DNA of 64,000 nt from Phenylobacterium sp. LH3H17 (GTDB taxonomy: Bacteria > Pseudomonadota > Alphaproteobacteria > Caulobacterales > Caulobacteraceae): assembly GCF_024298925.1 (NCBI RefSeq), contig NZ_CP101283.1, positions 496,001 through 560,000 on the forward strand, written 5' to 3'. The notes beneath the pieces are model-generated. The model saw only the letters and a list, made by a program, of their open reading frames with translations. It searched no databases and had not been told where the DNA came from. Shown here in pieces: positions 1-8,708 of this stretch (the first letter of the stretch is position 1; every line of letters begins with the position of its first letter). A program made the translations under genes and the position numbers.

Positions 1-144
1 CTGGGCCTCGGCGCTGGCGAACAGGGTGACCTCGTGGCCCAACTCCACCAGGGCGTCGGTCAGGTGCGCCACCACCCGCTCCGTGCCGCCATAGAACTTG
101 GGCGGGACGGCCTCATAGAGCGGCGGAACCTGAGCGATCCTCAT
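1..144 (-). CDS. Glycosyltransferase (GT4-like), N-terminal part only
   Basis: Only the first 48 codons lie inside the window; the gene runs off the left edge. The peptide begins MRIAQVPPLYEAVPPKFYGG and continues TERVVAHLTDALVELGHEV, the usual N-terminal Rossmann strand and sugar-acceptor loop of GT4-type glycosyltransferases. An AGGAG ribosome binding site precedes the ATG. It is divergent from pgl across about 170 bp. By family it would transfer a nucleotide-activated sugar in the cytoplasm; donor and acceptor cannot be told from this fragment. Confidence 0.75.
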   Translation of the reverse strand, partial: MRIAQVPPLYEAVPPKFYGGTERVVAHLTDALVELGHEVTLFASAEAQ

Positions 145-314
145 GGTGGACTCCTGACGATGCGGGCAAGCCCCCTCAACAGGCCGCGCGGATTGGAGGC
201 GGGCCATAGGCATAGCTCCCCAACCCAGGGGATTGTTCCGCAGCGCGGCGCTAATTCTCGCCCGATAGGCGAAATGCGGCGGCGTTTGTCGTTCACAGGC
301 GTTAAGGGCGGAAC

Positions 315-989
315 ATGATCGAGACCTTCCCGACTTCCGCCGCCCTCGCCGCGGCCGCCGCGACCGCCGCGCATGCGGCCCTGCTCTCGGCGATCGACCA
401 TCGCGGCGGCGCCAGCCTGGTGGCTACCGGCGGCCGTTCGCCCGCGCCGGTCTATGACCAGCTCTGCCGCTCGCGGCTGGATTGGAGCCGGGTCGCCGTC
501 ACCCTGTCGGACGATCGCTTCGTGCCCTCGGACTCGCCGGATTCCAACGAACGCCTGGTGCGCGAGCGGCTGCTGGTCGAGGCCGCCGCCGCCGCGCGCT
601 TCGTGCCGCTGTCGCGCCCGGCCGACAGTCCCCAGGCCGCCGCCGACCTGGCCGAGCCGGAGATCGCGGCCCTCGGCTCCTACGACATGCTGCTGCTGGG
701 CATGGGCGAGGACGGCCACGTGGCCTCGCTGATCCCCGGCAGCCCTGTGCTCGCGGCCGGCATGGATCTGGCCTCCGACCGCCTGCTGCTGGGCGTTCCG
801 GCCGGCGTCGGCTCCCCGCCCGTCGCGCGGATCACCATGACCCTGCCCGCCCTGCTGCGCGCCCGCGCCACCCTGATCCTGATCTCCGGCGCGACGAAGC
901 GGGCGATCGTCGAGAACGGCGCCGGTCTTCCCGTGCACGCCTTGCTGGAACAGGCTAAAGCGCCCGTTCGCATCCTCTGGACGCCGTGA
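315..989 (+). CDS. pgl: 6-phosphogluconolactonase
   Basis: A 224-residue protein of normal Pgl length. It hydrolyses 6-phosphogluconolactone to 6-phosphogluconate, feeding the Entner-Doudoroff route. Visible family signatures are the ATGGRSP sugar-phosphate loop near residue 40, the DDRFVP...SN segment, and [14 protein letters not shown] in the second half. It is the first gene of pgl-edd-glk-eda, and its TGA overlaps an in-frame GTG of edd. In Caulobacter zwf normally sits next to pgl; here the upstream neighbour is a divergent glycosyltransferase, so glucose-6-phosphate dehydrogenase must be encoded elsewhere. Confidence 0.95.
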   Translation: MIETFPTSAALAAAAATAAHAALLSAIDHRGGASLVATGGRSPAPVYDQLCRSRLDWSRVAVTLSDDRFVPSDSPDSNERLVRERLLVEAAAAARFVPLSRPADSPQAAADLAEPEIAALGSYDMLLLGMGEDGHVASLIPGSPVLAAGMDLASDRLLLGVPAGVGSPPVARITMTLPALLRARATLILISGATKRAIVENGAGLPVHALLEQAKAPVRILWTP

Positions 990-1003
990 GTTCGAGAGCC
1001 GCC

Positions 1004-2824
1004 ATGTCCCTCCATCCCGTCACCGCCGCTGTCACCGAACGCATCGTCGAACGCAGCCGCGAGGTCCGTGCCGACTACCTGGACCGCATGGAGGCCGCCC
1101 GCAACCAGGGCCCGGGTCGCGCCAAGCTCTCCTGCGCCAACTGGGCCCACGCCTTCGCCGCCTCGCCGGACGAGGACAAGCAGCGGATGCGCAATCCCGC
1201 GGCGCCCAATATCGCCATCGTCTCGGCCTATAACGACATGCTGTCGGCCCACCAGCCGCTGGAGCGCTTCCCCGAGCTCATCAAGGCCGGGGCGGAGGAG
1301 GTGGGCGCCACGGCCCAGTTCGCCGGCGGGACGCCCGCCATGTGCGATGGCGTGACCCAGGGCCGTCCGGGGATGGAGCTGTCGCTGTTCTCCCGCGACG
1401 TCATCGCCATGTCGACGGCCGTCGCCCTGACCCACGACGCCTTCGACGCCGCCCTGCTGCTGGGGATCTGCGACAAGATCGTGCCCGGCCTGACCATCGG
1501 CGCCCTGGCCTTCGGCCACCTGCCGGTGATCTTCGTGCCCGGCGGGCCTATGAGCAGCGGCCTCTCCAACGCCGAGAAGGCCCGGGTGCGCGGCCTGTTC
1601 GCCGAGGGCAAGGCCACCCGTGACGAACTGCTCGACGTCGAGATGAAGTCCTATCACGGGCCGGGGACCTGCACCTTCTATGGCACCGCCAACTCCAACC
1701 AGATGATGATGGAGATGATGGGCCTGCATCTGCCAGGCTCGGCCTTCATCCACCCCAACACACCCCTGCGCGACGCCCTCGTGGCCTACGCTCCGAAGCG
1801 CGCCGTCGAGATCACCCAGGCGGCCAACGCCTATACGCCGATGGCCGCGGTGGTGGACGCCAAGGCCATCGTCAACGCCCTGGCCGGGCTGCTCGCCACC
1901 GGCGGCTCGACCAACCACACCCTGCATCTGGTCGCCATGGCCCGGGCCGCGGGCGTGCTGATCGACTGGACGGATTTCGACGAGCTGTCGGCCGTCACCC
2001 CGCTGCTGGCGCGGGTCTATCCCAACGGCAGCGAGGATGTGAACGCCTTCCACGCCGCCGGCGGCATGGCCTTCGTGGTGCGCGAACTGCTGGACGCCGG
2101 CCTGGCGCACGACGACGTGACCACGGTCGCCGGACCCGGCCTGCGCCGCTACCAGCAGGAGCCTTTCCTGGAGCACGGCGAACTGGTCTGGCGCGACGGG
2201 ACCGCCCAGAGCCTGAACCCCGACATCCTGCGCCCTGTCTCCGACCCCTTCCAGCCGGAGGGCGGCCTGCGGCTGCTGAAGGGGGGCCTGGGCCGCGCGG
2301 TCATCAAGACCTCTGCGGTCAAGCCCGAGAACCTGGCGGTCGAGGCGCCCGCCCTGGTGTTCGACGACCAGGACGACCTGCTGGCGGCCCACAAGCGTGG
2401 CGAGCTCAACCGCGACTTCATCGCCGTGGTCCGCTTCCAGGGCCCGCGCGCCAACGGCATGCCGGAGCTGCACAGCCTGACCCCGGTGCTGGGCGTGCTG
2501 CAGGACAAGGGCTTCAAGGTGGCGCTGGTCACGGACGGGCGAATGTCGGGCGCCTCGGGCAAGGTGCCCGCGGCCATCCACGTGACCCCGGAGGCCGCCA
2601 TGGGCGGCGTACTGGCCAGTGTGCGGGACGGCGACGTCATCCGCCTCGACGGCCACACCGGCGAGCTGGCGATCCTGGTCGATCCGGCCGAGCTCTCGGC
2701 CCGCGCCGCCGCGCCCACGCCGCCCGCCGCCTTCGGCTACGGCCGCGAGCTGTTTGGTTGGATGCGCCGGGCCGCGGGGCCCGCCGAGGCCGGCGCCTGC
2801 GCCCTGTTCGGAGACGCAGCATGA
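1004..2824 (+). CDS. edd: Phosphogluconate dehydratase
   Basis: 606 residues from the chosen ATG, close to the usual ~600 for Edd. It converts 6-phosphogluconate to 2-keto-3-deoxy-6-phosphogluconate with an iron-sulfur cluster (IlvD/Edd family). Signatures include [35 protein letters not shown] with a cluster-ligand Cys, and [12 protein letters not shown]. The frame is open to a GTG at 986 overlapping the pgl stop; I prefer the ATG because [13 protein letters not shown] is the typical Edd N-terminus and GAGAG precedes it. The stop overlaps the glk ATG, so translation is probably coupled. Confidence 0.96.
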   Translation: MSLHPVTAAVTERIVERSREVRADYLDRMEAARNQGPGRAKLSCANWAHAFAASPDEDKQRMRNPAAPNIAIVSAYNDMLSAHQPLERFPELIKAGAEEVGATAQFAGGTPAMCDGVTQGRPGMELSLFSRDVIAMSTAVALTHDAFDAALLLGICDKIVPGLTIGALAFGHLPVIFVPGGPMSSGLSNAEKARVRGLFAEGKATRDELLDVEMKSYHGPGTCTFYGTANSNQMMMEMMGLHLPGSAFIHPNTPLRDALVAYAPKRAVEITQAANAYTPMAAVVDAKAIVNALAGLLATGGSTNHTLHLVAMARAAGVLIDWTDFDELSAVTPLLARVYPNGSEDVNAFHAAGGMAFVVRELLDAGLAHDDVTTVAGPGLRRYQQEPFLEHGELVWRDGTAQSLNPDILRPVSDPFQPEGGLRLLKGGLGRAVIKTSAVKPENLAVEAPALVFDDQDDLLAAHKRGELNRDFIAVVRFQGPRANGMPELHSLTPVLGVLQDKGFKVALVTDGRMSGASGKVPAAIHVTPEAAMGGVLASVRDGDVIRLDGHTGELAILVDPAELSARAAAPTPPAAFGYGRELFGWMRRAAGPAEAGACALFGDAA

Positions 2825-3798
2825 AGGTCGCCTATATCGGTCTGGTCGGCGATGTCGGCGGCACCAACGCCCGCCTGGCCCTGGTCGATTCGACGGGCCG
2901 CATCCGCAATCCCAAGACCTATGCGGCGTCGGAATACGGCGCGTTGACCGATGTGATCGCCGACTATCTGGAGACCATCGCCGGGCGCCAGCGCCCGGAC
3001 AAGGCGGTGCTGGCCGTGGCCGGACCCGTGGTCGACGGCGAGATCGAGTTCACCAACCTCGACTGGCGGGTCTCCGAGGGCGAGCTGATCGGCACCTTCG
3101 AGTTCCACGCCGCCAAGCTGATCAACGACTTCGCCGCCCAGGCCCTGGCCGCCCCGGTGCTGGACGCCGACGACCTGCGGGTGATCGGCCCGAAGCTGAA
3201 GGGCGCGGAGGGCGCTCCGGTGGTGGTGCTGGGGGCCGGCACCGGCTTCGGCGTCTCCATGGTGGTGCGCACCGAGCGCGGCGACATTCCGATCTCCAGC
3301 GAGGGCGGACACGCCGCCTTCGCCCCCTATGACGGGGTCGAGGCCGCCGTCTGGGCCAGCCTGCGCCGCACCCACGGGCGGGTCTCCATCGAGCGCATCC
3401 TGTCGGGGCCGGGGCTGCATGCGCTCTATCGCGGCCTGGCCGACGTGCGCGGCGTGGCCGCCGATCTTCCGGACGAGAAGGCCGTGCTGGCGGCCGGCCA
3501 GGCGGGCGGCGACCTGCTGGCCGAGGAGACCCTGGACCGGTTCTGCGAGATCCTCGGCTCGGTGGCCGGCGACCTGGCGCTCACCTGCGGCGCCCGCGGC
3601 GGAGTCTATGTGTCGGGCGGCATCGCCCCGCGCATGGCCGATCGCCTGGCCTCGGGCGGCTTCCGCCGCCGGTTCGAGGACAAGGGCCGGCTTTCGGACT
3701 ATACCCGCGACATCCCGACCTCGCTGATCGTGCATCCCTACGCGGCCCTGGTTGGGGCGGCCCGTGTGCTGGAACAACTGGAAGGAAGCCGCCTTTGA
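2821..3798 (+). CDS. glk: Glucokinase
   Basis: 325 residues, the Glk (PF02685) type rather than ROK. It phosphorylates glucose with ATP to glucose-6-phosphate. Visible motifs are [14 protein letters not shown] near the N-terminus (phosphate loop), AVAGPV...[16 protein letters not shown] with the sugar-binding and catalytic Asp, [10 protein letters not shown] and EGGHAAFAP. The ATG lies in an ATGA overlap with edd; the frame is open farther upstream, but that would only re-read edd. Its place between edd and eda makes a compact glucose-to-pyruvate operon. Confidence 0.95.
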   Translation: MKVAYIGLVGDVGGTNARLALVDSTGRIRNPKTYAASEYGALTDVIADYLETIAGRQRPDKAVLAVAGPVVDGEIEFTNLDWRVSEGELIGTFEFHAAKLINDFAAQALAAPVLDADDLRVIGPKLKGAEGAPVVVLGAGTGFGVSMVVRTERGDIPISSEGGHAAFAPYDGVEAAVWASLRRTHGRVSIERILSGPGLHALYRGLADVRGVAADLPDEKAVLAAGQAGGDLLAEETLDRFCEILGSVAGDLALTCGARGGVYVSGGIAPRMADRLASGGFRRRFEDKGRLSDYTRDIPTSLIVHPYAALVGAARVLEQLEGSRL

Positions 3799-4427
3799 CC
3801 CTCGCCGAGATCCTGAAGTTGGCGCCCGTGGTGCCGGTCCTGATCATCGAGGAGGAAGCGCACGCCGTGCCCCTCGCCAAGGCCCTGGTGGCGGGCGGGC
3901 TCTACGCGCTGGAAGTCACCCTGCGCACCCCGGTGGCCCTGGATTGCGTGCGTCGCATCGCCGGCGAGGTCCCCGAGGCCGTTGTCGGGGTCGGCACCGT
4001 GACCACGGCCGCCAAGCGCCAGGCCGCGGCCGACAACGGCGCCAAGTTCGGGGTCAGCCCCGGCCTGATCGAGGGCGAGGGCGCCGACGGCCCCCTGCCG
4101 CTGCTGCCGGGCATCGCCACCGCCACCGAACTGATGTGGGGCCTGCGAGCGGGCTTCAGCCATTTCAAGCTGTTCCCGGCCAACATCGTCGGCGGCGTGG
4201 GCGCGTTGAAGGCCTTCGCCAGCCCCTTCCCGCAAGCCATCTTCTGCCCGACCGGCGGGGTCGACCTGAACAACGCGCCGGACTACCTGGCCCAGCCCAA
4301 TGTGATCTGCGTGGGCGGCAGCTGGGTGGCGCCCCGCGACGCCGTCCTGGCCGGCGACTGGGACCGCATCACCGCCCTGGCCAAGGCCGCCTCCCAGCTC
4401 GGCAAGGCGCCTGTGGCGGCGGCCTGA
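3795..4427 (+). CDS. eda: KDPG aldolase (2-keto-3-deoxy-6-phosphogluconate aldolase)
   Basis: 210 residues, standard Eda length. It cleaves KDPG to pyruvate and glyceraldehyde-3-phosphate. The sequence shows VPVLIIEE, the LEVTLRTP segment with the conserved Glu, GVGTV, and [15 protein letters not shown] with the Schiff-base Lys. The start is a rare TTG in a TTGA overlap with the glk stop, supported by a strong GGAAGGA ribosome binding site. It closes the ED operon; in Caulobacter eda usually lies apart from edd-glk, so this fourth gene in line is a small difference. Confidence 0.94.
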   Translation: MTLAEILKLAPVVPVLIIEEEAHAVPLAKALVAGGLYALEVTLRTPVALDCVRRIAGEVPEAVVGVGTVTTAAKRQAAADNGAKFGVSPGLIEGEGADGPLPLLPGIATATELMWGLRAGFSHFKLFPANIVGGVGALKAFASPFPQAIFCPTGGVDLNNAPDYLAQPNVICVGGSWVAPRDAVLAGDWDRITALAKAASQLGKAPVAAA

Positions 4428-4506
4428 CCCTCAAGCCCAAGGGCAAGAGTAAAGGTCGCCGTCAGTCAGCTTCGACAGGCGATTCAACGCCAATGCTGTT
4501 GAAATT

Positions 4507-5289
4507 CTATCGCCCCTGGAAGTTCCCCGGCCGGCGTTCCTGCACCGCCCGGACCCCTTCGGCGAAGTCCTCGGTGGCCCGCAGGATGGTCTGCTCGGCG
4601 TGTTCGTGATTGGTCTGGGCGCGGACCGCGGCGGCCAGTTCGCCGCGCAGGGTTTTGCGGGTGGCGGTCACCGCCAGCGGCGCGTTCTCGGCGATCTCGC
4701 CGGCCAGGCGCTGAGCGGCGGCCAGCAGGTGCTCCTGCGGGACCACCTCGTCCACCAGACCCCAGGCCAGGCCCTCTTCGGCCGGGACGCGGCGGCCCGT
4801 GAGGAACATCAGGCTGGCCCGCTGCTCGCCGACCAGCCGGGGCAGGGTGTAGGTGAGGCCGAAGCCCGGATGGAAGCCCAGCTTGACGAAGTTGGCGGAG
4901 AACCTGGCCTCCGGCGCGGCCACCCGGAAGTCGGCCACCAGGGCCAGGCCCAGGCCCGCGCCGACCGCGGCGCCCTGCACCGCGGCGACGATCGGGGTCT
5001 CCACGGAGAACAGCCGCACCGCCTGGTCATAGAGGGCGTTGATGCCGCCCATGCCGTTGTTGGCGATGCCGTCGGACGACACTAGGTCGGCGCCGGCGCA
5101 GAAGGCCTTGCCAGCCGAGGCCAGGACGATGGCCCGGATGTTGTTGTCGCGGTCGGCGTCCTCCAGGGCGTCGGCCAGGTCGCGCATCAGCCCGACCGAG
5201 ACGTGGTTGTAGGGCGGTCGGTCGATGATCACCGTCGCCACGTGGCCGTCGAGGGTCACGGTCAGGTCGTCGCCGTAAGCGGTCTTCAT
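4507..5289 (-). CDS. Enoyl-CoA hydratase/isomerase-family protein lacking both catalytic glutamates
   Basis: 260 residues from the ATG that overlaps the stop of the upstream acyl-CoA dehydrogenase (ATGA). The crotonase fold is clear from [17 protein letters not shown] (oxyanion-hole strand) and [20 protein letters not shown]. In canonical enoyl-CoA hydratase a Glu occurs in GGGCELA and another in PEILLG. Here those positions are G114 and F134, so simple hydration of enoyl-CoA is doubtful. It may act as an isomerase, lyase or hydrolase on the product of its operon partner. The substrate is unknown. Confidence 0.85.
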   Translation of the reverse strand: MKTAYGDDLTVTLDGHVATVIIDRPPYNHVSVGLMRDLADALEDADRDNNIRAIVLASAGKAFCAGADLVSSDGIANNGMGGINALYDQAVRLFSVETPIVAAVQGAAVGAGLGLALVADFRVAAPEARFSANFVKLGFHPGFGLTYTLPRLVGEQRASLMFLTGRRVPAEEGLAWGLVDEVVPQEHLLAAAQRLAGEIAENAPLAVTATRKTLRGELAAAVRAQTNHEHAEQTILRATEDFAEGVRAVQERRPGNFQGR

Positions 5290-6452
5290 CGTCTGGTCCC
5301 CAACAGGTTGCGGGCCACCACCCATTTGTGGACTTCGGTGGGGCCGTCATAGATTCGCATGGTCCGCAGCTTGGCGGCCATCAGTTGCAGCGGCAGTTCC
5401 TTGGTCATACCCATGGCCCCGAAGGTCTGCATGGCCCGGTCGACCACCTCCCACGCCATCTCGGTGGCGTAGGCCTTGATCATCGAGATCTCCTGGCGGA
5501 CGTCGCGGCCCTGGTCCAGCTTCCAGGCGCAGTCATAGGTCATCAGCCGCGCGGCGTGGATGCGGGTGGCGGCGTCGGCGACCCAGAACTGGATCGCCTG
5601 GCGCTCCGACAGCGGCAGCCCGAAGGTCTTCCGCTGGGGCGCGTACTCGCAGATCATGTCCAGCGCCCGCTGGGCCATGCCGATCGACCAGGAGGCCATC
5701 TCGATCCGCCGGGTGCCCAGGCGGATCTGCATGGGGCCGAAGCCGTTGCCTTCCTCGCCCAACAGTTTCCAGCCCTCGACGCGGCAATCGTCGAGCGTGA
5801 TCTCATAGGTCGCCTGACCGCCGATCATCGGGATCTTGCGCTGGATGTTGAACCCGGGCGTTCCCTTGTCGACCAGGAAGGCGCTCATCCCGCCTCGCGC
5901 GCCCTTCTCCTTGTTGCTCACCGCCATGACGATGGTGAAGTCGGCCTCTTCGGCCCGCGTGATCCAGATCTTGCGGCCGCGCAGGATCCAGTCCTCGCCG
6001 TCGCGCTCGGCGGTGGTCAGCATGCCGGCGGGGTCGGCGCCCGCGCCGGGTTCGGAGATGCCGATGGCGCTGATGGTCTCGCCCGCCACATAGGGGGCGA
6101 GATAGGCCACCCGCTGGCGCTCGCTCACCGTGGCCATCAGCATGCGAAGGTTCGGGCTGTCGGGCGGCAGGGTGTAGGGGGTGACGGTGCGGCCCAGCTC
6201 CTCGTTGACGCCCACCATGGCGACATAGGGCAGATCGACCCCGCCGACGTCCTCGGGCGCATCCAGGCCCCAGAGGCCGAGCGATCTGGACACCTCATCG
6301 AGGCGCTGGTGCTCGGCCGCGCCGATGCCCAGCCCACCGCCGGACGTCTCGCGGGCCAGAACACCGGCCTCCAGCGGCATCAGCTCGTCCTTGACGAACC
6401 GCGCCACCAGCTCCTTGAGCATCCGGTGTTCGTCGGAAAGTGCGAAGTCCAC
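5286..6452 (-). CDS. Acyl-CoA dehydrogenase family protein
   Basis: 388 residues with the full ACAD architecture: N-terminal helices, then the FAD/substrate beta domain with ISEPGAGADPAGM and WITRAEEADFTIV, then the C-terminal helical domain with QRKTFGLPLSERQAIQF. It would oxidise an acyl-CoA at C-alpha/C-beta and pass electrons to ETF. The usual catalytic Glu position near the C-terminus (IYEG) reads RIYDGPTEVHKW, giving D369, a variant seen in ACAD10/11-like clades. First gene of a two-gene operon with the ECH-fold protein, divergent from the CoA-transferase across 73 bp. Confidence 0.93.
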   Translation of the reverse strand: MDFALSDEHRMLKELVARFVKDELMPLEAGVLARETSGGGLGIGAAEHQRLDEVSRSLGLWGLDAPEDVGGVDLPYVAMVGVNEELGRTVTPYTLPPDSPNLRMLMATVSERQRVAYLAPYVAGETISAIGISEPGAGADPAGMLTTAERDGEDWILRGRKIWITRAEEADFTIVMAVSNKEKGARGGMSAFLVDKGTPGFNIQRKIPMIGGQATYEITLDDCRVEGWKLLGEEGNGFGPMQIRLGTRRIEMASWSIGMAQRALDMICEYAPQRKTFGLPLSERQAIQFWVADAATRIHAARLMTYDCAWKLDQGRDVRQEISMIKAYATEMAWEVVDRAMQTFGAMGMTKELPLQLMAAKLRTMRIYDGPTEVHKWVVARNLLGTRR

Positions 6453-6525
6453 TAGCCCTCCCCCGCGTCAGTGCGCGATCTTTGCGACGATCATAGCGAC
6501 TGGCGCGGTCTAGGGGAGGCGTGAC

Positions 6526-7743
6526 GTGACGGAACCGAGGAAACTGGCCGGCGAGGCGACAGGCCCTCTCAAGGGAATCCGCATCCTGGATCTCACCAGC
6601 GTGGTCTTCGGCGCCTACGCCACCCAGATGCTGGGCGACCAGGGCGCCGAGGTCATCAAGCTGGAGGATCCGGGCTCCGGCCGCGGCGACGGCGGCGACA
6701 TCATGCGCTGGGCGGGCCACGTGCCCAAGGACACCCCCCGCGACCTCGGCCCCATCTTCCTGACCATCAACCGCAACAAGCGCTCGGTCCTCGTCGACAT
6801 GAAGGACCCCAAGTCGCGGCCGCTGCTGGAGGCCCTGATTGCGAGCTGCGAGGTGTTCGCCACCTCCATCCGCTATGACGGCCTGAAGCGCCTGGGCCTG
6901 GCCTATGAGGACGTGAAGGCCCTGCGCCCCGACGTGGTCTATGTCCACGCCGCCGGCTACGGCTCGGAGGGCCCATATGCCGGGGAGCCGGCCTATGACG
7001 ACCTGATCCAGTCGGCCTCGGGCCTGGCCGACCTGCTGCCGCGCACCGACGGCAACCCCACCCCGCGCATCCTGCCGAGCCTGATCGCCGACAAGGTCTC
7101 AGGCCTGTTCATGTGCCAGGCGATCACCGCGGGCCTGCTGCATCGCGAGCGGACCGGCGAAGGGCAGTTCATCGAGGTGCCGATGCTGGAATGCGTCACC
7201 AGCTTCACCCTGGTCGAGCACCTCTACGACCACACCTTCGAGCCGCCGACCGGCCAGTGGGCCTATCAGCGGGTGGCCAATCCCAACCGCAACCCGTACC
7301 AGACCAAGGACGGTTATATCGGCCTGCTGCCCTATACGGACAAGCAGTGGGACCAGTTCTTCGCCGCCGCCGGCTGGGGTGAAACCTTCGGCAAGGATCC
7401 GCGATTCTCCGACTATTCGACGCGGGGCAAGCACATTCACGAGCTCTACGCCCTGGTCGGCGAGGTCACCAAGACCAAGACCACCGACGAGTGGCTGGAC
7501 CTGCTGAAGCCGCTGTCGATCCCGGTGGTGAAGACCGCACGCCTGGACGACCTGCCCGACGACCCGCACCTCAAGGCGGTGGGTTTCTTCGAGCGCTACG
7601 AGCACCCCCATTCGGGGCCCTACAACGCCATGAAGCCGCCGGTGAAGTTCACCGGCTCGCCCAGCAACATCCGCCGCCACGCCCCGCGCCTGGGCGAGAA
7701 CACCGCCGAGGTGCGCGCCGAGATGGGGCTGAAGGACGACTGA
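6526..7743 (+). CDS. Class III CoA-transferase (CaiB/BaiF family)
   Basis: 405 residues with GTG start behind GGGGAGG. The N-terminal signature is PLKGIRILDLTSVVFGAYATQMLGDQGAEVIKLEDP. The conserved catalytic Asp is D189 in LIADKVSG, and the C-terminal HPHSG...MKPPVKFTGSPS tail is typical. It moves CoA between an acyl-CoA donor and a free acid in the cytoplasm. Placed among dehydrogenase, ligase and thiolase-like genes, it most likely activates an intermediate of the same catabolic route. The specific acid cannot be read from sequence. Confidence 0.93.
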   Translation: MTEPRKLAGEATGPLKGIRILDLTSVVFGAYATQMLGDQGAEVIKLEDPGSGRGDGGDIMRWAGHVPKDTPRDLGPIFLTINRNKRSVLVDMKDPKSRPLLEALIASCEVFATSIRYDGLKRLGLAYEDVKALRPDVVYVHAAGYGSEGPYAGEPAYDDLIQSASGLADLLPRTDGNPTPRILPSLIADKVSGLFMCQAITAGLLHRERTGEGQFIEVPMLECVTSFTLVEHLYDHTFEPPTGQWAYQRVANPNRNPYQTKDGYIGLLPYTDKQWDQFFAAAGWGETFGKDPRFSDYSTRGKHIHELYALVGEVTKTKTTDEWLDLLKPLSIPVVKTARLDDLPDDPHLKAVGFFERYEHPHSGPYNAMKPPVKFTGSPSNIRRHAPRLGENTAEVRAEMGLKDD

Positions 7744-8291
7744 TGCGGGTGGCGGTGGTCGGCAGTTCCGGGTCGGGAAAGTCGACCTTCACCCGCCGCC
7801 TGGGCGCGGCGCGCGGCCTAACGGTGATCGAGCTGGACGCCATCAACTGGCAGGCGGGCTGGCGCGACCTCAACACTCATGATCCCGAAACCTTCGTCCG
7901 CAGGGTCGAGGCGGCCGTGGCCGGCGACGCCTGGGTCACCGACGGCAACTACAGCCGCGTCCTGCCGACCATCCTGGCCCGCGCCACCCATATCGTCTGG
8001 CTGGACTACGGGCGCGGCGTGATCATGTCGCGGGTGCTGCGCCGCTCCTTCCAGCGATCGCTGAGCCGGAAGGAAGTCTGGCCTGGGACCGGCAATGTGG
8101 AGACTTGGGCGTCCTGGCTGGACAAGGAGCATCCCATCCGCTGGGCCTGGGACACCTTCGCCCGCCGCCGGGCGCGCTACGTGGAGGCCTTCGCCGACGA
8201 CCGGCTAAGCCATCTCACGATCCATCGCCTGCGCCATCCCCGCGAGGCCCAGCCGCTGATCGCGCGGCTGGCTCGCGAGGCCGTGGCTTAG
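7743..8291 (+). CDS. P-loop NTPase of the AAA/adenylate-kinase-like (FlaR/topology modulation) type
   Basis: 182 residues; the ATG at 7743 overlaps the TGA of the CoA-transferase gene. It has a clean Walker A, GSSGSGKS at residues 7-14. The middle segment (LDAINWQAGWRD, WVTDGNYS, WLDYGRGV) is typical of the small P-loop proteins annotated as DNA topology modulation or adenylate-kinase-like. The longer frame starting inside the CoA-transferase gene is not needed. Substrate unknown; its link to acyl-CoA metabolism may be only positional. Converges tail to tail with the DUF35 gene, overlapping by 4 bp. Confidence 0.85.
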   Translation: MRVAVVGSSGSGKSTFTRRLGAARGLTVIELDAINWQAGWRDLNTHDPETFVRRVEAAVAGDAWVTDGNYSRVLPTILARATHIVWLDYGRGVIMSRVLRRSFQRSLSRKEVWPGTGNVETWASWLDKEHPIRWAWDTFARRRARYVEAFADDRLSHLTIHRLRHPREAQPLIARLAREAVA

Positions 8292-8704
8292 ATCGGCGCG
8301 AACACCGGGACCGGCGGACCGCCCTCGGTGTCCTGGAACTTCACCTTGACCTTCTGGCCGATGGACAGACCGTCGGGCTTGACGTCGACGAAGTTGGTCA
8401 GGACCGCCGGACCTTCGTTCAGGGTCACATAGCCGATGGCGTAAGGGCCGGTCGGGGAGCGGTGCATGACGCTGTAGGTGTAGATCACGCCTTCGCCCGG
8501 GCTCTCTTCCCAGACCGTCTCGTCCGAGAAGCAGAAGGGGCAAAGCGCGCGCGGATACCAATGGGCCTCGCCGCAGGCGTTGCACCGCTTGATGAGGAAC
8601 TTTCCCTCGGCGGCCGCGTCCCAGAAGGGCTTGCTCTCGATGGTCACCGGCGGCGCCGGGATCTTGCGGGCCATGTTGGTGGGGGCGTCTTGAACGTCGC
8701 TCAT
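8288..8704 (-). CDS. OB-fold/zinc-ribbon DUF35 protein, partner of a thiolase-like enzyme
   Basis: 138 residues. A rubredoxin-like zinc ribbon is formed by C41, C44, C55 and C58, followed by an OB-fold (GEGVIYTYSVMHRS, GPYAIGYVTLNEGPAVL). DUF35 proteins form complexes with thiolase-like proteins, for example ChsH2 with the Ltp2 aldolase in steroid side-chain degradation. The thiolase-like gene directly upstream in the same direction fits such a complex. By analogy it would bind the CoA thioester and complete the active site of the partner. No catalytic residues of its own are expected. Confidence 0.9.
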   Translation of the reverse strand: MSDVQDAPTNMARKIPAPPVTIESKPFWDAAAEGKFLIKRCNACGEAHWYPRALCPFCFSDETVWEESPGEGVIYTYSVMHRSPTGPYAIGYVTLNEGPAVLTNFVDVKPDGLSIGQKVKVKFQDTEGGPPVPVFAPI

Positions 8705-8708
8705 GGTC

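Noticed and set aside
680..2656. Long open frame antisense to pgl and edd
   Set aside because: It mirrors the GC-rich third positions of edd, is rich in Gly, Arg and His, and matches no family.
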